Assembly (NCBI GenBank): GCA_030374735.1
Contig: JASCIV010000765.1
Span: 1-12,681 of the forward strand
Direction: 5' to 3'
From: Gracilaria caudata
Taxonomy: Eukaryota; Rhodophyta; Florideophyceae; Gracilariales; Gracilariaceae
DNA length: 12,681 nucleotides
Positions 1-7,900 of the stretch are shown piece by piece. The translations under genes were made by a program, and so were the position numbers. The notes below the pieces were generated by a model. It had not been told where the DNA came from, made no database searches, and saw only the letters and a program-made list of their open reading frames with translations. The number at the start of each line of letters is the position of its first letter. Positions within the stretch are counted from its first letter, which is position 1.

Positions 1-70
1 CCCACCCCCATCGTTCTCCTCGTCGTCGCTTAGTTTGTTGTTGCGTTTTTCTTCTAGTGAGATCGCCACG
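1..70 (+). promoter_or_regulatory. 5' leader of the V-ATPase B gene (left-truncated)
   Basis: This is a C/T-rich stretch running directly into the V-ATPase start codon. It is probably transcribed 5' UTR or the proximal promoter, and its left part lies outside the window. The frame of the downstream gene stays open back to about position 35 but contains no ATG before 71. The bases around the start (gccacgATGG, with A at -3 and G at +4) form a strong eukaryotic initiation context. No TATA-like element is visible in the short piece available. Confidence 0.5.
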
Positions 71-1585
71 ATGGATGCCGTCACTTCCCAGATGGACGCG
101 TTCCATATCAACAAGTCTGCCGCGGAGCAGGACTTTGTGCTCAAGCCGCGTCTGGACTACCGCACCGTCTCCGCCGTCAACGGACCGCTGGTGGTGCTCG
201 ACAATGTCAAGTTCCCGCGCTACGCCGAGATCGTCACGCTCACACTGGGCGACGGCTCCAAACGTCGTGGACAGGTGCTGGAGGTCAACGGCGACAAGGC
301 CGTGGTGCAGGTCTTCGAGGGCACCACCGGCATCGACAACCGCAACACGCACGTGGAGTTCTCCGGCGAGATCATGAAGACGCCCGTGTCGAGGGACATG
401 CTTGGACGCGTGTTCAACGGCTCTGGAAAGCCCATTGACAACGGACCGCCGCTCATTCCGGAGGCGTACCTGGATATTGCCGGCTCGTCCATCAACCCGC
501 AGTCCAGGACGTACCCGGAGGAGATGATTCAGACCGGCATTTCCACCATCGACGTGATGAATTCCATTGCGCGTGGACAGAAGATCCCGCTGTTCAGTGC
601 GGCTGGCCTGCCGCACAACGAGGTGGCGGCGCAGATCTGTCGTCAGGCGGGGCTGGTGAAGAACTCGCACACGGAGGGTGAGGACTCGGAGGAGCGCTTT
701 GCCATTGTGTTTGCCGCCATGGGTGTCAATATGGAGGCGGCGCGTTTCTTCCGTCAGGACTTTGAGGAGAACGGCGCCATGGGAAACGTGACGCTGTTCC
801 TCAATCTGGCCAATGACCCTACCATTGAGCGTATTGTGACGCCGCGTTTGGCGCTCACGGCCGCAGAGTATCTGGCGTACGAGTGCGGAATGCACGTGCT
901 TGTGATTCTCACCGACATGAGTTCGTACGCCGACGCGCTTCGAGAGGTGTCTGCGGCTCGAGAGGAGGTGCCCGGTCGTCGAGGATACCCTGGATACATG
1001 TACACCGATCTGGCCACCATCTACGAGCGCGCCGGTCGTGTGGTAGGTCGCCCGGGATCCATCACGCAGCTGCCCATTCTCACCATGCCCAACGATGACA
1101 TCACGCATCCCATCCCCGATCTGACCGGCTACATCACGGAGGGCCAGATCTATCTGGACCGTCAACTACACAACCGTCAGATCTACCCGCCCATCAACGT
1201 GATGCCGTCGCTGTCGCGTCTGATGAAATCGGCCATTGGCGAGGGCATGACGCGCGGCGACCACGGCGCGCTGTCCAACCAGCTGTACGCGTGCTACGCG
1301 CAGGGCAAGGACGCGCTGGCCATGAAGGCGGTGGTGGGCGAGGAGGCGCTGTCGGCGGACGACCTGCTGTACCTGGAGTTCCACGACAAGTTCGAGAAGA
1401 AGTTCGTGGCGCAGGGCGCGTACGAGATCAGGGACGTGTTTGCGTCGCTGGACCTGGCGTGGTCGCTGCTGCGCACGTTCCCGCAGGGCATGCTGCGACG
1501 TATTCCGGACAAGGTGCTCAAGGTGTACTACCACCGAAAGGGCGCCGAGACGGAGGAGACGCCGCTGGCTGCCGCCAAGCAGTAG
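71..1585 (+). CDS. V-type proton ATPase subunit B (non-catalytic, 504 aa)
   Basis: This is subunit B of the V1 sector of the vacuolar H+-ATPase. It forms the hexameric head with catalytic subunit A and helps couple ATP hydrolysis to proton pumping into vacuoles and other endomembrane compartments. The reading frame is complete, at the usual family length of about 490-515 aa. Family features seen: the N-terminal beta-barrel segment YRTVSAVNGPLVVLDNVKFP; the nucleotide-fold segment FSAAGLPHNE at residues 175-184, where the B subunit lacks the Walker A lysine found in subunit A; PGRRGYPGYMYTDL at about 301-314; and the ATPase alpha/beta signature PPINVMPSLS at 373-382. The ATG at 71 is chosen for its excellent context and because the conserved core follows normally; an upstream TTG in frame is not needed. 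Third codon positions are overwhelmingly G or C, typical of a highly expressed gene. The C-terminal end (LLYLEF, KFVAQGAY, LAWSLLR) reads like plant/algal homologues. Gene identity is near certain; the lineage is an inference. Confidence 0.97.
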   Translation: MDAVTSQMDAFHINKSAAEQDFVLKPRLDYRTVSAVNGPLVVLDNVKFPRYAEIVTLTLGDGSKRRGQVLEVNGDKAVVQVFEGTTGIDNRNTHVEFSGEIMKTPVSRDMLGRVFNGSGKPIDNGPPLIPEAYLDIAGSSINPQSRTYPEEMIQTGISTIDVMNSIARGQKIPLFSAAGLPHNEVAAQICRQAGLVKNSHTEGEDSEERFAIVFAAMGVNMEAARFFRQDFEENGAMGNVTLFLNLANDPTIERIVTPRLALTAAEYLAYECGMHVLVILTDMSSYADALREVSAAREEVPGRRGYPGYMYTDLATIYERAGRVVGRPGSITQLPILTMPNDDITHPIPDLTGYITEGQIYLDRQLHNRQIYPPINVMPSLSRLMKSAIGEGMTRGDHGALSNQLYACYAQGKDALAMKAVVGEEALSADDLLYLEFHDKFEKKFVAQGAYEIRDVFASLDLAWSLLRTFPQGMLRRIPDKVLKVYYHRKGAETEETPLAAAKQ

Positions 1586-1620
1586 CCGCGCGCGCCGTTG
1601 CGCCCTTCTTTCGCGCGTTA

Positions 1621-1690
1621 CACTGTCAGCGCCGCTTCCCCTTTTTTTCAAGTTCCATTCCAGTTCTAATTTAAAGTTCACACTGTCAGC
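1621..1690. repeat. Spaced direct repeat cactgtcagc (1621-1630 and 1681-1690)
   Basis: The decamer cactgtcagc occurs twice with starts 60 bp apart just downstream of the V-ATPase stop codon. Each copy follows a similar context (gtta and gttca). The sequence between them is T-rich then A/T-rich. It may belong to the 3' UTR or cleavage region, or be the trace of a small duplication. No function can be assigned from sequence alone. Confidence 0.55.
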
Positions 1691-1791
1691 CCGCGCATAT
1701 GCGAATTGCGCACCCGTGTTGCTGAAAAGCCTCCTCTCTTCCTCTCCTTTTGCGGGAGCCACCACTAGAAAGTAAAAAGAGTACGCGCACT

Positions 1792-1809
1792 CCACCGCTG
1801 CCGCGGTGG
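1792..1809. promoter_or_regulatory. Perfect 7-bp inverted repeat (ccaccgc-tgcc-gcggtgg)
   Basis: Two perfectly complementary 7-bp arms flank a 4-nt loop. At the RNA level this would be a GC-rich hairpin, and at the DNA level a possible dimeric factor-binding site. It lies about 440 bp upstream of the GH43 first ATG and about 200 bp after the V-ATPase stop. The symmetry is directly visible; a role is inferred only. Confidence 0.4.
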
Positions 1810-1924
1810 TCTCGAGTTTGCTTCCCACCCATCCGCCATTGCTCCCTCTCTCTCGCATGGCGCCAGCACAAAGCGCCGCCGATTCGCCGCCCAGTCTCAA
1901 AAGTCTGCACCTCGTTGGGCCTGC

Positions 1925-1941
1925 TAGATATTGAATATCTA
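1925..1941. promoter_or_regulatory. 17-bp palindrome (tagatatt-g-aatatcta)
   Basis: Eight-base arms mirror each other around one central G, with no mismatch. It is A/T-rich within a GC-richer neighbourhood and sits about 300 bp before the GH43 first ATG, in the expected promoter zone. It could be the target of a dimeric transcription factor. The symmetry is plain; the function is speculative. Confidence 0.4.
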
Positions 1942-2233
1942 CTACACATGGCCAACCGTTTACACGTCACATAACACTCCATCGGCCGCACCGAGATTAT
2001 TGCCCGCCAAGTGTGTGGGAGCTCAGCCCTACAGCACAGTTTACAAGCGTACTTCCAAGCTCGCTTCCGCTTGGCGCGCGGGAGCTCTTCAAGTATCTTT
2101 GTCCACATTCATCCGCTGCGTGGTGGGACTCTTTTGTAGCCCAATCGTCCCACATTCTTTGTATTCTCACACGATACCTTCAAACGAGTTGCTCTCAGCA
2201 CGGCTCCATACGTCGGCATTCACTCGCTTCTCG

Positions 2234-3442
2234 ATGCACCGTTTGCAAACGCCGAAATATCGAGGCCGAACATTAGTCACGCATTCAGCAATTGGTCTCT
2301 CTATAACGTATGTTGCAGGTCATGAAGTTAATCACAGCCCACACGGGCGACTCCGCGCTAGGGATCACTTAACAGGGGAGGCACGTTGTGAGGCCGCAGT
2401 TGACCCATGCTGCCACCTTGCTTGCTCTCAATCGCAGAGTGGTTGCGTTAATTGTTCTATCCGCACAACCGCTATCACATTGGTAGTCTTCCTCGCCGTG
2501 TTGGCCGGAGCAAACGCTGAAAAGCACGTCAACATTATCGACCTTATTCCACGTATTGGTTACATTGCCGACCCAATCGCACGTGTGTACCACGGAACCC
2601 TCTACGTGTACGTCTCAGTTGACGCTCCTAAATCATGTGGACGGACAGGAAAAGGTCTCAATCGCTTTTGCATGCCTGGATACAAAGTGATGTGGACAAA
2701 CGACTTGTCCAGATGGAAATGGAAATATGTGCTTCATCAACAACAAGTTCCATGGGCAAAAAAGGACTTTACCATGTGGGCACCCGATGTAATAAAGAAA
2801 CGCAGCAAGTACTTTCTGTTTTTCCCGCATCAAGGGAAAATCGGTGTGGCCAGTTCGAACAATCCGACAGCAAACTTCGTTGCACGTGCAAGACCCATTG
2901 CGGGTGCGAAAGGAATTGACCCAACCGTAATTGCGCACAACGGCCAATGGTATCTTTACACCTCTTGGAAAGGGAACGGTGATGCTCGAAACCAGATCTA
3001 TGTTTGGGATTTGTTGCTCGACTTTTCGTCGGCGTCGAACCCCAGAATTGTGAAAGGGCTTCGTAGTGGATATAAAGAAGGTCCTCACGTTTACAAGCGA
3101 AAAGGAATTGTTTATTTGCTTTACGCGCGCGTGGTTGCATATCGAGGCTATCAGCTCGAGCTGGCTCGCTCGAATCATCCCACCCACACGTTTTGGTCCG
3201 CTGGCGTGGTCGTGCCCAAATTCGATACAGACGGGTACGGATCGGCACCGACCAATCATGGATCTATCGTGGACTTTAAGGGAAAATCATTTGTGTTCTT
3301 CCATAAGCACTTGGACAAGAAGCGCTCTGGGTACAAGTACCGAACCGTCGCATTTGGTCGCATCTGCTACAAGCGCAATGGGCAGGTGATTGCGGGCGCG
3401 CATGGAATCAATGGCTTCCAGTCAGCACAGTGTGGTTCATAA
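2234..3442 (+). CDS. Secreted glycoside hydrolase, GH43-like beta-propeller
   Basis: This is a probable extracellular glycosidase of the GH43 type (arabinofuranosidase, xylosidase or arabinanase activities). Numbered from the ATG at 2234 (402 aa), the three expected acidic residues are in order: D113 in YIADPIARVYHGTLYVY (general base), D185 in MWAPDV (pKa modulator) and E282 in GYKEGPHVYKRKG (general acid). Repeated propeller-blade patterns such as DPTVIAHNGQWYLYTSW support the fold. A secretory h-region at residues 80-93 ends in ANA, giving a likely cleavage after A95. This leader lies about 80 residues from the first in-frame ATG, and no ATG lies between. Either the protein is a type II/signal-anchor form, or a small 5' intron brings an ATG closer; a GTATGT donor-like site is at 2308 and AG acceptors lie near 2437-2439. 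Coding evidence is firm from about 2440 onward and the start is uncertain. Substrate cannot be read from the sequence; xylose- or arabinose-containing wall polysaccharide is the family expectation. Confidence 0.8.
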   Translation: MHRLQTPKYRGRTLVTHSAIGLSITYVAGHEVNHSPHGRLRARDHLTGEARCEAAVDPCCHLACSQSQSGCVNCSIRTTAITLVVFLAVLAGANAEKHVNIIDLIPRIGYIADPIARVYHGTLYVYVSVDAPKSCGRTGKGLNRFCMPGYKVMWTNDLSRWKWKYVLHQQQVPWAKKDFTMWAPDVIKKRSKYFLFFPHQGKIGVASSNNPTANFVARARPIAGAKGIDPTVIAHNGQWYLYTSWKGNGDARNQIYVWDLLLDFSSASNPRIVKGLRSGYKEGPHVYKRKGIVYLLYARVVAYRGYQLELARSNHPTHTFWSAGVVVPKFDTDGYGSAPTNHGSIVDFKGKSFVFFHKHLDKKRSGYKYRTVAFGRICYKRNGQVIAGAHGINGFQSAQCGS

Positions 3443-3824
3443 ATTTCGAATTTTCAAATGTTTGAATGCTCAAGTACGTGTAGGAGTAAGGCTGCGCGTG
3501 CGTCGTTTCTTCTCTCGAGTTTTTCTGCGTTCCCTTGCGCTTGGCAGTCTTGAGAGCAGGTGGCAAAAGCATATCATGTCTCAGAGCATGTCACTAAGAG
3601 CTCAGTTATGTTTGGCAGAGCCCGTCCTTGCTTCGTCCAACCACACAAATCAAGCATGGCTCGGAAAACGCCTTCCGCTTTCAGGATCGACAACCCACAC
3701 TTGACATGCTTGTGTCCCAACCTCACATTCTATGTGAGTCGACCCTTAGGGTAAGCTCGGTACCGTACAAACTCTCAGCAGCTTGCGCCACGGTGTGTGT
3801 TCACCCAAAAAGTGCACAACCCAC

Positions 3825-3874
3825 CTCTTGCGAGAGAGTACATTACGTGCAGCAGAGTGCATCTCTCTTGCGAG
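3825..3874. repeat. Direct repeat ctcttgcgag (3825-3834 and 3865-3874)
   Basis: A 10-bp sequence is repeated with starts 40 bp apart, and both copies continue into similar gag-containing sequence. It could be a pair of regulatory half-sites or the trace of a short duplication. It lies in non-coding sequence far from either neighbouring start codon. Confidence 0.4.
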
Positions 3875-3912
3875 TGAGAAACAAGAGTGCTCAAGTGTGT
3901 GCTCATCCTGTC

Positions 3913-3928
3913 GTGGGACGTATCCCAC
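3913..3928. other. 16-bp inverted repeat (gtggga-cgta-tcccac)
   Basis: Six-base arms are perfectly complementary around a 4-nt centre. The element sits in the gene-free stretch after the GH43 gene. It could form a small hairpin in RNA or bind a dimeric protein. It is short enough to arise by chance in a region this size, so confidence in any function is low. Confidence 0.3.
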
Positions 3929-4056
3929 CCCAAAAGCCCAACGTTTGGCATCGACAAATCCAGCACGAAAGAAGAAGCATTGTGCGAAATCCAAAACATG
4001 CTCATCACTATGTGAGCAAACGCTGTTTTCACTTCTGGAGTGTTATGCTGCCACCG

Positions 4057-4068
4057 CTCGAGCTCGAG
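4057..4068. other. 12-bp perfect palindrome ctcgagctcgag
   Basis: This is a doubled ctcgag hexamer that is itself self-complementary across all 12 bases. It is followed by agatctcc and an A-run, then two related ctcca/ttcca copies. It may be a binding-site cluster. The sequence fact is certain; the role is unknown. Confidence 0.35.
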
Positions 4069-4361
4069 ATCTCCAAAAAATCTCCAGATTTCCAGGCGTA
4101 ACTTGGTCGTTGTGCGATGGTTTTTCGTGCAAAACATCAAATGTGTTGGCTCATGCGTTTAGTGAGGGAGCTGATGTACGATATGTACCAAGAGTAGCTT
4201 AACTGCCATAAAGAAAACTTCGAGCTTTCCAGAACAAATCGCAGCTCTGTATCAAATATGAAACCCTGATAAACCAATCCTACAAAACATATCTCGCAAA
4301 ATAGTTGGACCGTTCTTGAAGAAGACAGTAGAAAACATCTGATCATCGCTTACGCTTCGAT

Positions 4362-4803
4362 TCAGATTCTCTGATTGGGATAGCCATAATCTGCTCCATA
4401 CCAAAAACCAGCGAGAGGCTGTTTTCACAGTTTCCATGCTTCCATATAGTAGTTGATGTATTGCGGGAGTTGCCCGCAACCACGAGAGGAAAACTTCTTG
4501 ACCAACGTGTCCACAATCTCGTTCCGCAACAACTCCCTTTGGAAGCACGTTCTACCATTACATCTTGTTCTCAAGCATTGAGCATTCATCATAAGATGAT
4601 CATAATATGAGACATTATCTTCTCTCTAATTGGCAGTCCATTAGACGCTGCAAAGATTTTTGCACTCACCCCTGTGTCTGAGACCTTCCTTAAGAGGCTG
4701 CCTTTCATCCAAATTTCGCTAGCCCAGTGCTTTCTCAACGCTGTCGATCGATCACGCCTCCGCAACTTGCAGAGGTTTGATCTTCAGCGTCTTGGACTCT
4801 TTC
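4362..4803 (-). pseudogene. Decayed DDE transposase fragment, IS5/IS4-like
   Basis: Read on the minus strand, this stretch carries transposase-like sequence broken across frames. From high to low coordinate: one frame has GGVID at about 4747-4761, the form of the first catalytic Asp motif (VIDST), and stops at 4735. An overlapping frame carries STALRKHW and later GVSAKIFAASNGLPIRE (about 4622-4672), resembling the ST(A)(L/I)..H and (G)(L/S)(T/S)(A/T)KIHA...GLPIR region of IS5-family enzymes. A third frame continues DNVSYYDHLMMNA (about 4581-4619), has a stop at 4425-4427, then gives GADYGYPNQRI, resembling the second Asp motif (ADKGYDS). It ends at a stop at 4362. The spacing between the two Asp motifs (~120 codon equivalents) suits this class. 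At least two frame changes and several stops mean it is inactive. No terminal inverted repeats were identified. The call rests on motif memory, not a search. Confidence 0.4.
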
Positions 4804-4905
4804 GTTTAAGTGATTCGCAAAACGTTTGGCTTCCGAATACAAGCGCAGCACATTCTGTTCACCTGTTCCATTCGGTTCTCCGGCACGGAGTGAATTGTTG
4901 TGCAA
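4804..4905 (+). promoter_or_regulatory. Proximal upstream region of the giant gene
   Basis: About 100 bp separate the recognisable transposase remnant from the giant gene's ATG. The frame of the giant gene is closed by TGA at 4891-4893, only 12 bases before the ATG, so the coding region cannot extend farther upstream without splicing. No TATA-like or other core promoter motif is obvious. The promoter and 5' UTR therefore probably lie in or beside decayed mobile-element sequence. Confidence 0.35.
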
Positions 4906-7900
4906 ATGTCGGATCCACCAGCGGCTCCGCCAGCGGATACGCAAACGGATACGCCAGCGGATACGCCAGCGGATACGCAAACGGATACGCCAGCGGATAC
5001 GCCAGCGGAAACGCCACCGGATGACGGATATCACGAGTATCAAGCCACCGATGTCGCGGCCTTGGTCAAGTTTCTTCGTGATTCTAGGCATGCCCCCGTG
5101 GTGAAGGCTGCACTCGTGCTGGACAGCGTGCAAGCTACGATAGACACATTTGAAGCATCCCAGAAGTTTCTCAAGCAAGCCCTGCAGGATGAACTGCTGG
5201 AGAAGAATCTGGGCGCCTTGAACCCTGAGAAAACTCGCCTCATGTCTCTGATCTTCGTGGTTGAGGACGCTCGTCTTGTTTTAGATGACAAGGGGCTGCC
5301 GGTGTTCAGGCCTGGAAGTGGAGAGATTCCACCGCTAGGCGTTGCTGTCGCCCAGGAATTGGTGAAGATTGCCGAGCAGGAAGCCGAAGAGGAGAAGAAG
5401 CGAGTTGGACTATCCCAGTACCTGTTCGACGACATATTTGGAGCTGAAACTGACGGACAAGTGAGCTCATTGAAGAAGTTTGCCAAACTGTCTTCCGCGG
5501 TCTACACCGCACTTCAGGATGCCAAACGCACCGCATTGGAAATATATTCTGCTTCAACAGATGGACTGACGATCGAGGACTTGCAAGCCCAGAAAACAAA
5601 GTTCGAAGGGCAAATCACAGATCTCGAATCCCAAATCACGAGCGAGGAAGGTGAAAAGTCGAAGGCAGAAAGTCGAATCGCAAGTGTTGACATCACGTTC
5701 AAAGAACTTTTGTCCGGTATGGACTTCTCAGAAGACCTTCCGGATATCAGTGCGTTGGTAGGAGATGATCCGTCATCACATAGCGTCGAGGCTCTGTTCG
5801 AGACCATGCTTCAGCAGTTTGAGAGCAAGGCAGCACAGGAAAAGGCGGCAAGCACTGCTGCAGGGATTAGAGAAGAACTGGAGACGCAGCGTCTACGTAC
5901 AGAGGGGATACTGCAGAACAACAGAGACGATCAGGCGAAACTGAATTCTCGCATATCACATCTGCAGGCGGAAATTAATAGTTCGAAACACTATATCGCC
6001 AAGGCTCACCGCGACATACATCGATCGCGAGTCCATGCACTCAACGCTAAGAACGATTCTACGGCAGCTCAGAACAAAATTAATGGTTTACATCGTGCGC
6101 ACTCAGAGTTGGATTACGTCGTAAGCAGTGATTATAACAATTTGTATGATTTCTATTATGTCCGTCGACTGCGCCGCATTGAGCACTATGTGTATATTGG
6201 TTCTTTGCGAAGCGCCTGTTCTACCCTTACACAGAAGATTCGAGACAAAGAGTCTGCGCGATCGGAAGTCTCTCGGCTGGAGAGCAGACTTCGAAGTGCC
6301 ATGTCGTCTGAGAACTCGGCGCGCTCGGCATACCTCAGCGCGCAGAGTACCACGCGAGCCCGGAAGCAGACGTATGACAGCACTGCCGCGAAGATTAAAG
6401 ACGGCAAGGAAACGGTAGACAATCCCATGAAAGAGATTCAAGAAGGTTTCTGGAAACTAGCTCAGAAACAGGAAGAAGCTAGAAGATGGGAGTATATCAA
6501 TGCCCGCTCATTCCGTCGGAGAATGGAAACACAACTTTTACATATGAGAAGCAGAAAGTCAGCACTGGACAGAGACGTCAGCAGAGCAAGAACTGTCAAA
6601 CGACAGAAAGGAGCCGTTATTAGGCAGGAGTTGGATTCGTTAATTTCCACTGCAAATCAGCAGAGGATGGATGCTAATATTCGCAAGTCTAACGCTGAGC
6701 GTGAAATGGCTGCGCATGAGTTGATACTTACATCAAAGACGGAAGCAAAGGCCAGCCGGGAGAGAAGTCTCTCGGAAGCGCAACGTAGTCTCCAACAAAT
6801 CGTAGATCTATCGAATTTAGTAGAAAGCCGGCTTGCTGCTATCGTTTCCAAAATAGAGCAACAAGAGAGCGGTGGTGGAACTAGCTCTCTTGACACGGAA
6901 CAAACTCCAAGACAGACTCCGGAAGAGGAAAGCGCCGCACGGAGGCAGTTTCAGGACATAATAAGTCAACGGGAAACTCTCTCCACTTCTGTTTCGAAGC
7001 ATGCTCAAAATCTGGTTGAACTGCGCTCTCAGAAACGACAAGCGGAGAAAGACCTTCAGGACACCAACGATAAATTGTCCAGTGACCAGAAAGAGCGGGA
7101 ACAAGAGCGATTGGCAGCAGAACAAACCATGAAGGACGCGGTGAGTGCTGCCGTCGCCAAAGCGTCACTGCAGCTGACCGTACTTACTGCAACGGCCGGC
7201 TACGAAAACTTCGGAACGTGGAGTGGAACGAGCGGTGAAGATCGTAGCAAAGGACTTTTGCGACTTCTCGTGGCAGATATTAAGGGCTTAACGACTCAAA
7301 GTGAATTCCGAAAGAGACGGGCTGAGGAAGCTTACGAACAGCTCCCAGGTAGCGACATTAGTGATGTGGACATGCAAAGTGTAGAACGCATTGTGGAGAA
7401 GCTTCACACCACCCTAACTCAGAGCGTCGAGAGTTTGGAAAATGCTGACACGCAAGATCTTCTCGATGCAGTCGAGCCTTTGGTACGCACGGAGTTCGCA
7501 ACCGATTTGGATATCTTACCGTCAAAATCAGTTCTTGTGAACTCTTGCCAAATAGACGAGAATACACGTTGGCAGGAGTCGGTTGTGAACCCAAGTGCGA
7601 ACAATACTTTGCGATTTATATATAGCTACGACGAGCTTTACAACAACGACAACGACACCGCCGAATCGAACTGGATGCTTTTCCGCCTAATTCGGGACGT
7701 CACCCAAACTCCGCTCGAGGATTCAATCGAGGAGCTCACTGTGCATGCTACGAACGACTGGGCACTTACCGCTTGTGCATCGTATCTGATAGAATCATGG
7801 CTCAGAAACAAGGACGTAAAGCTGGCGACCGTGGAGGACCTCGGTGACCTCATCACAAAATTTGAAAGTCTCCGTCTGAATCCTGATGATACTCCGGACA

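Larger units (their letters stand above)
1586..2233. other. Intergenic spacer between the V-ATPase B and GH43 genes
   Basis: No convincing coding sequence is seen. Open frames on both strands here have low-complexity or shadow-like translations. The left part should hold the 3' UTR and polyadenylation region of the V-ATPase gene (T-rich and A/T-rich around 1639-1680). The right part should hold the GH43 promoter. Three ordered elements, listed separately, stand out: a 10-bp direct repeat exactly 60 bp apart, a 7-bp-arm hairpin, and a 17-bp palindrome. Confidence 0.6.
3443..4361. other. Intergenic region with no convincing gene
   Basis: Open frames of 60-160 codons exist on both strands but overlap each other, have Cys/His/Ser-rich, unfolded-looking translations, and show no recognised motif. 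The left end should contain the GH43 3' UTR. Ordered elements present are the inverted repeat at 3913-3928, the ctcttgcgag repeat at 3825 and 3865, and the alternating palindrome at 4057-4068 followed by near-repeats of the gatctcca/gatttcca type up to about 4095. Positions 4205-4361 may be a further decayed end of the transposase-like fragment, but nothing there can be read with confidence. Confidence 0.5.

Noticed and set aside
35..70. Extension of the V-ATPase frame upstream to a TTG at 35
   Set aside because: The ATG at 71 has a near-ideal eukaryotic context and no non-ATG start is needed; the extra 12 residues are serine-rich leader-like translation.
1166..1900. Long open frame on the minus strand across the V-ATPase 3' end
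   Set aside because: It is antisense to a certain gene with very high GC3, which removes stops on the opposite strand; its Arg/Leu/Gln-rich translation matches nothing.
3628..4202. Overlapping plus- and minus-strand frames of 120-157 codons after the GH43 gene
   Set aside because: They overlap one another on both strands, are Cys/His/Ser-rich and show no domain or signal; they look like chance open frames.
4929..5020. Possible CRISPR array
   Set aside because: The 12-bp units are directly adjacent with no unique spacers and are translated in frame; the context is eukaryotic.
4735..5178. Minus-strand open frame with an Arg-Trp-Ile repeat protein
   Set aside because: Most of it is the complement of the TPAD tandem repeat and the start of the giant gene. 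Only its low-coordinate end (GGVID region) was kept, as part of the transposase remnant.
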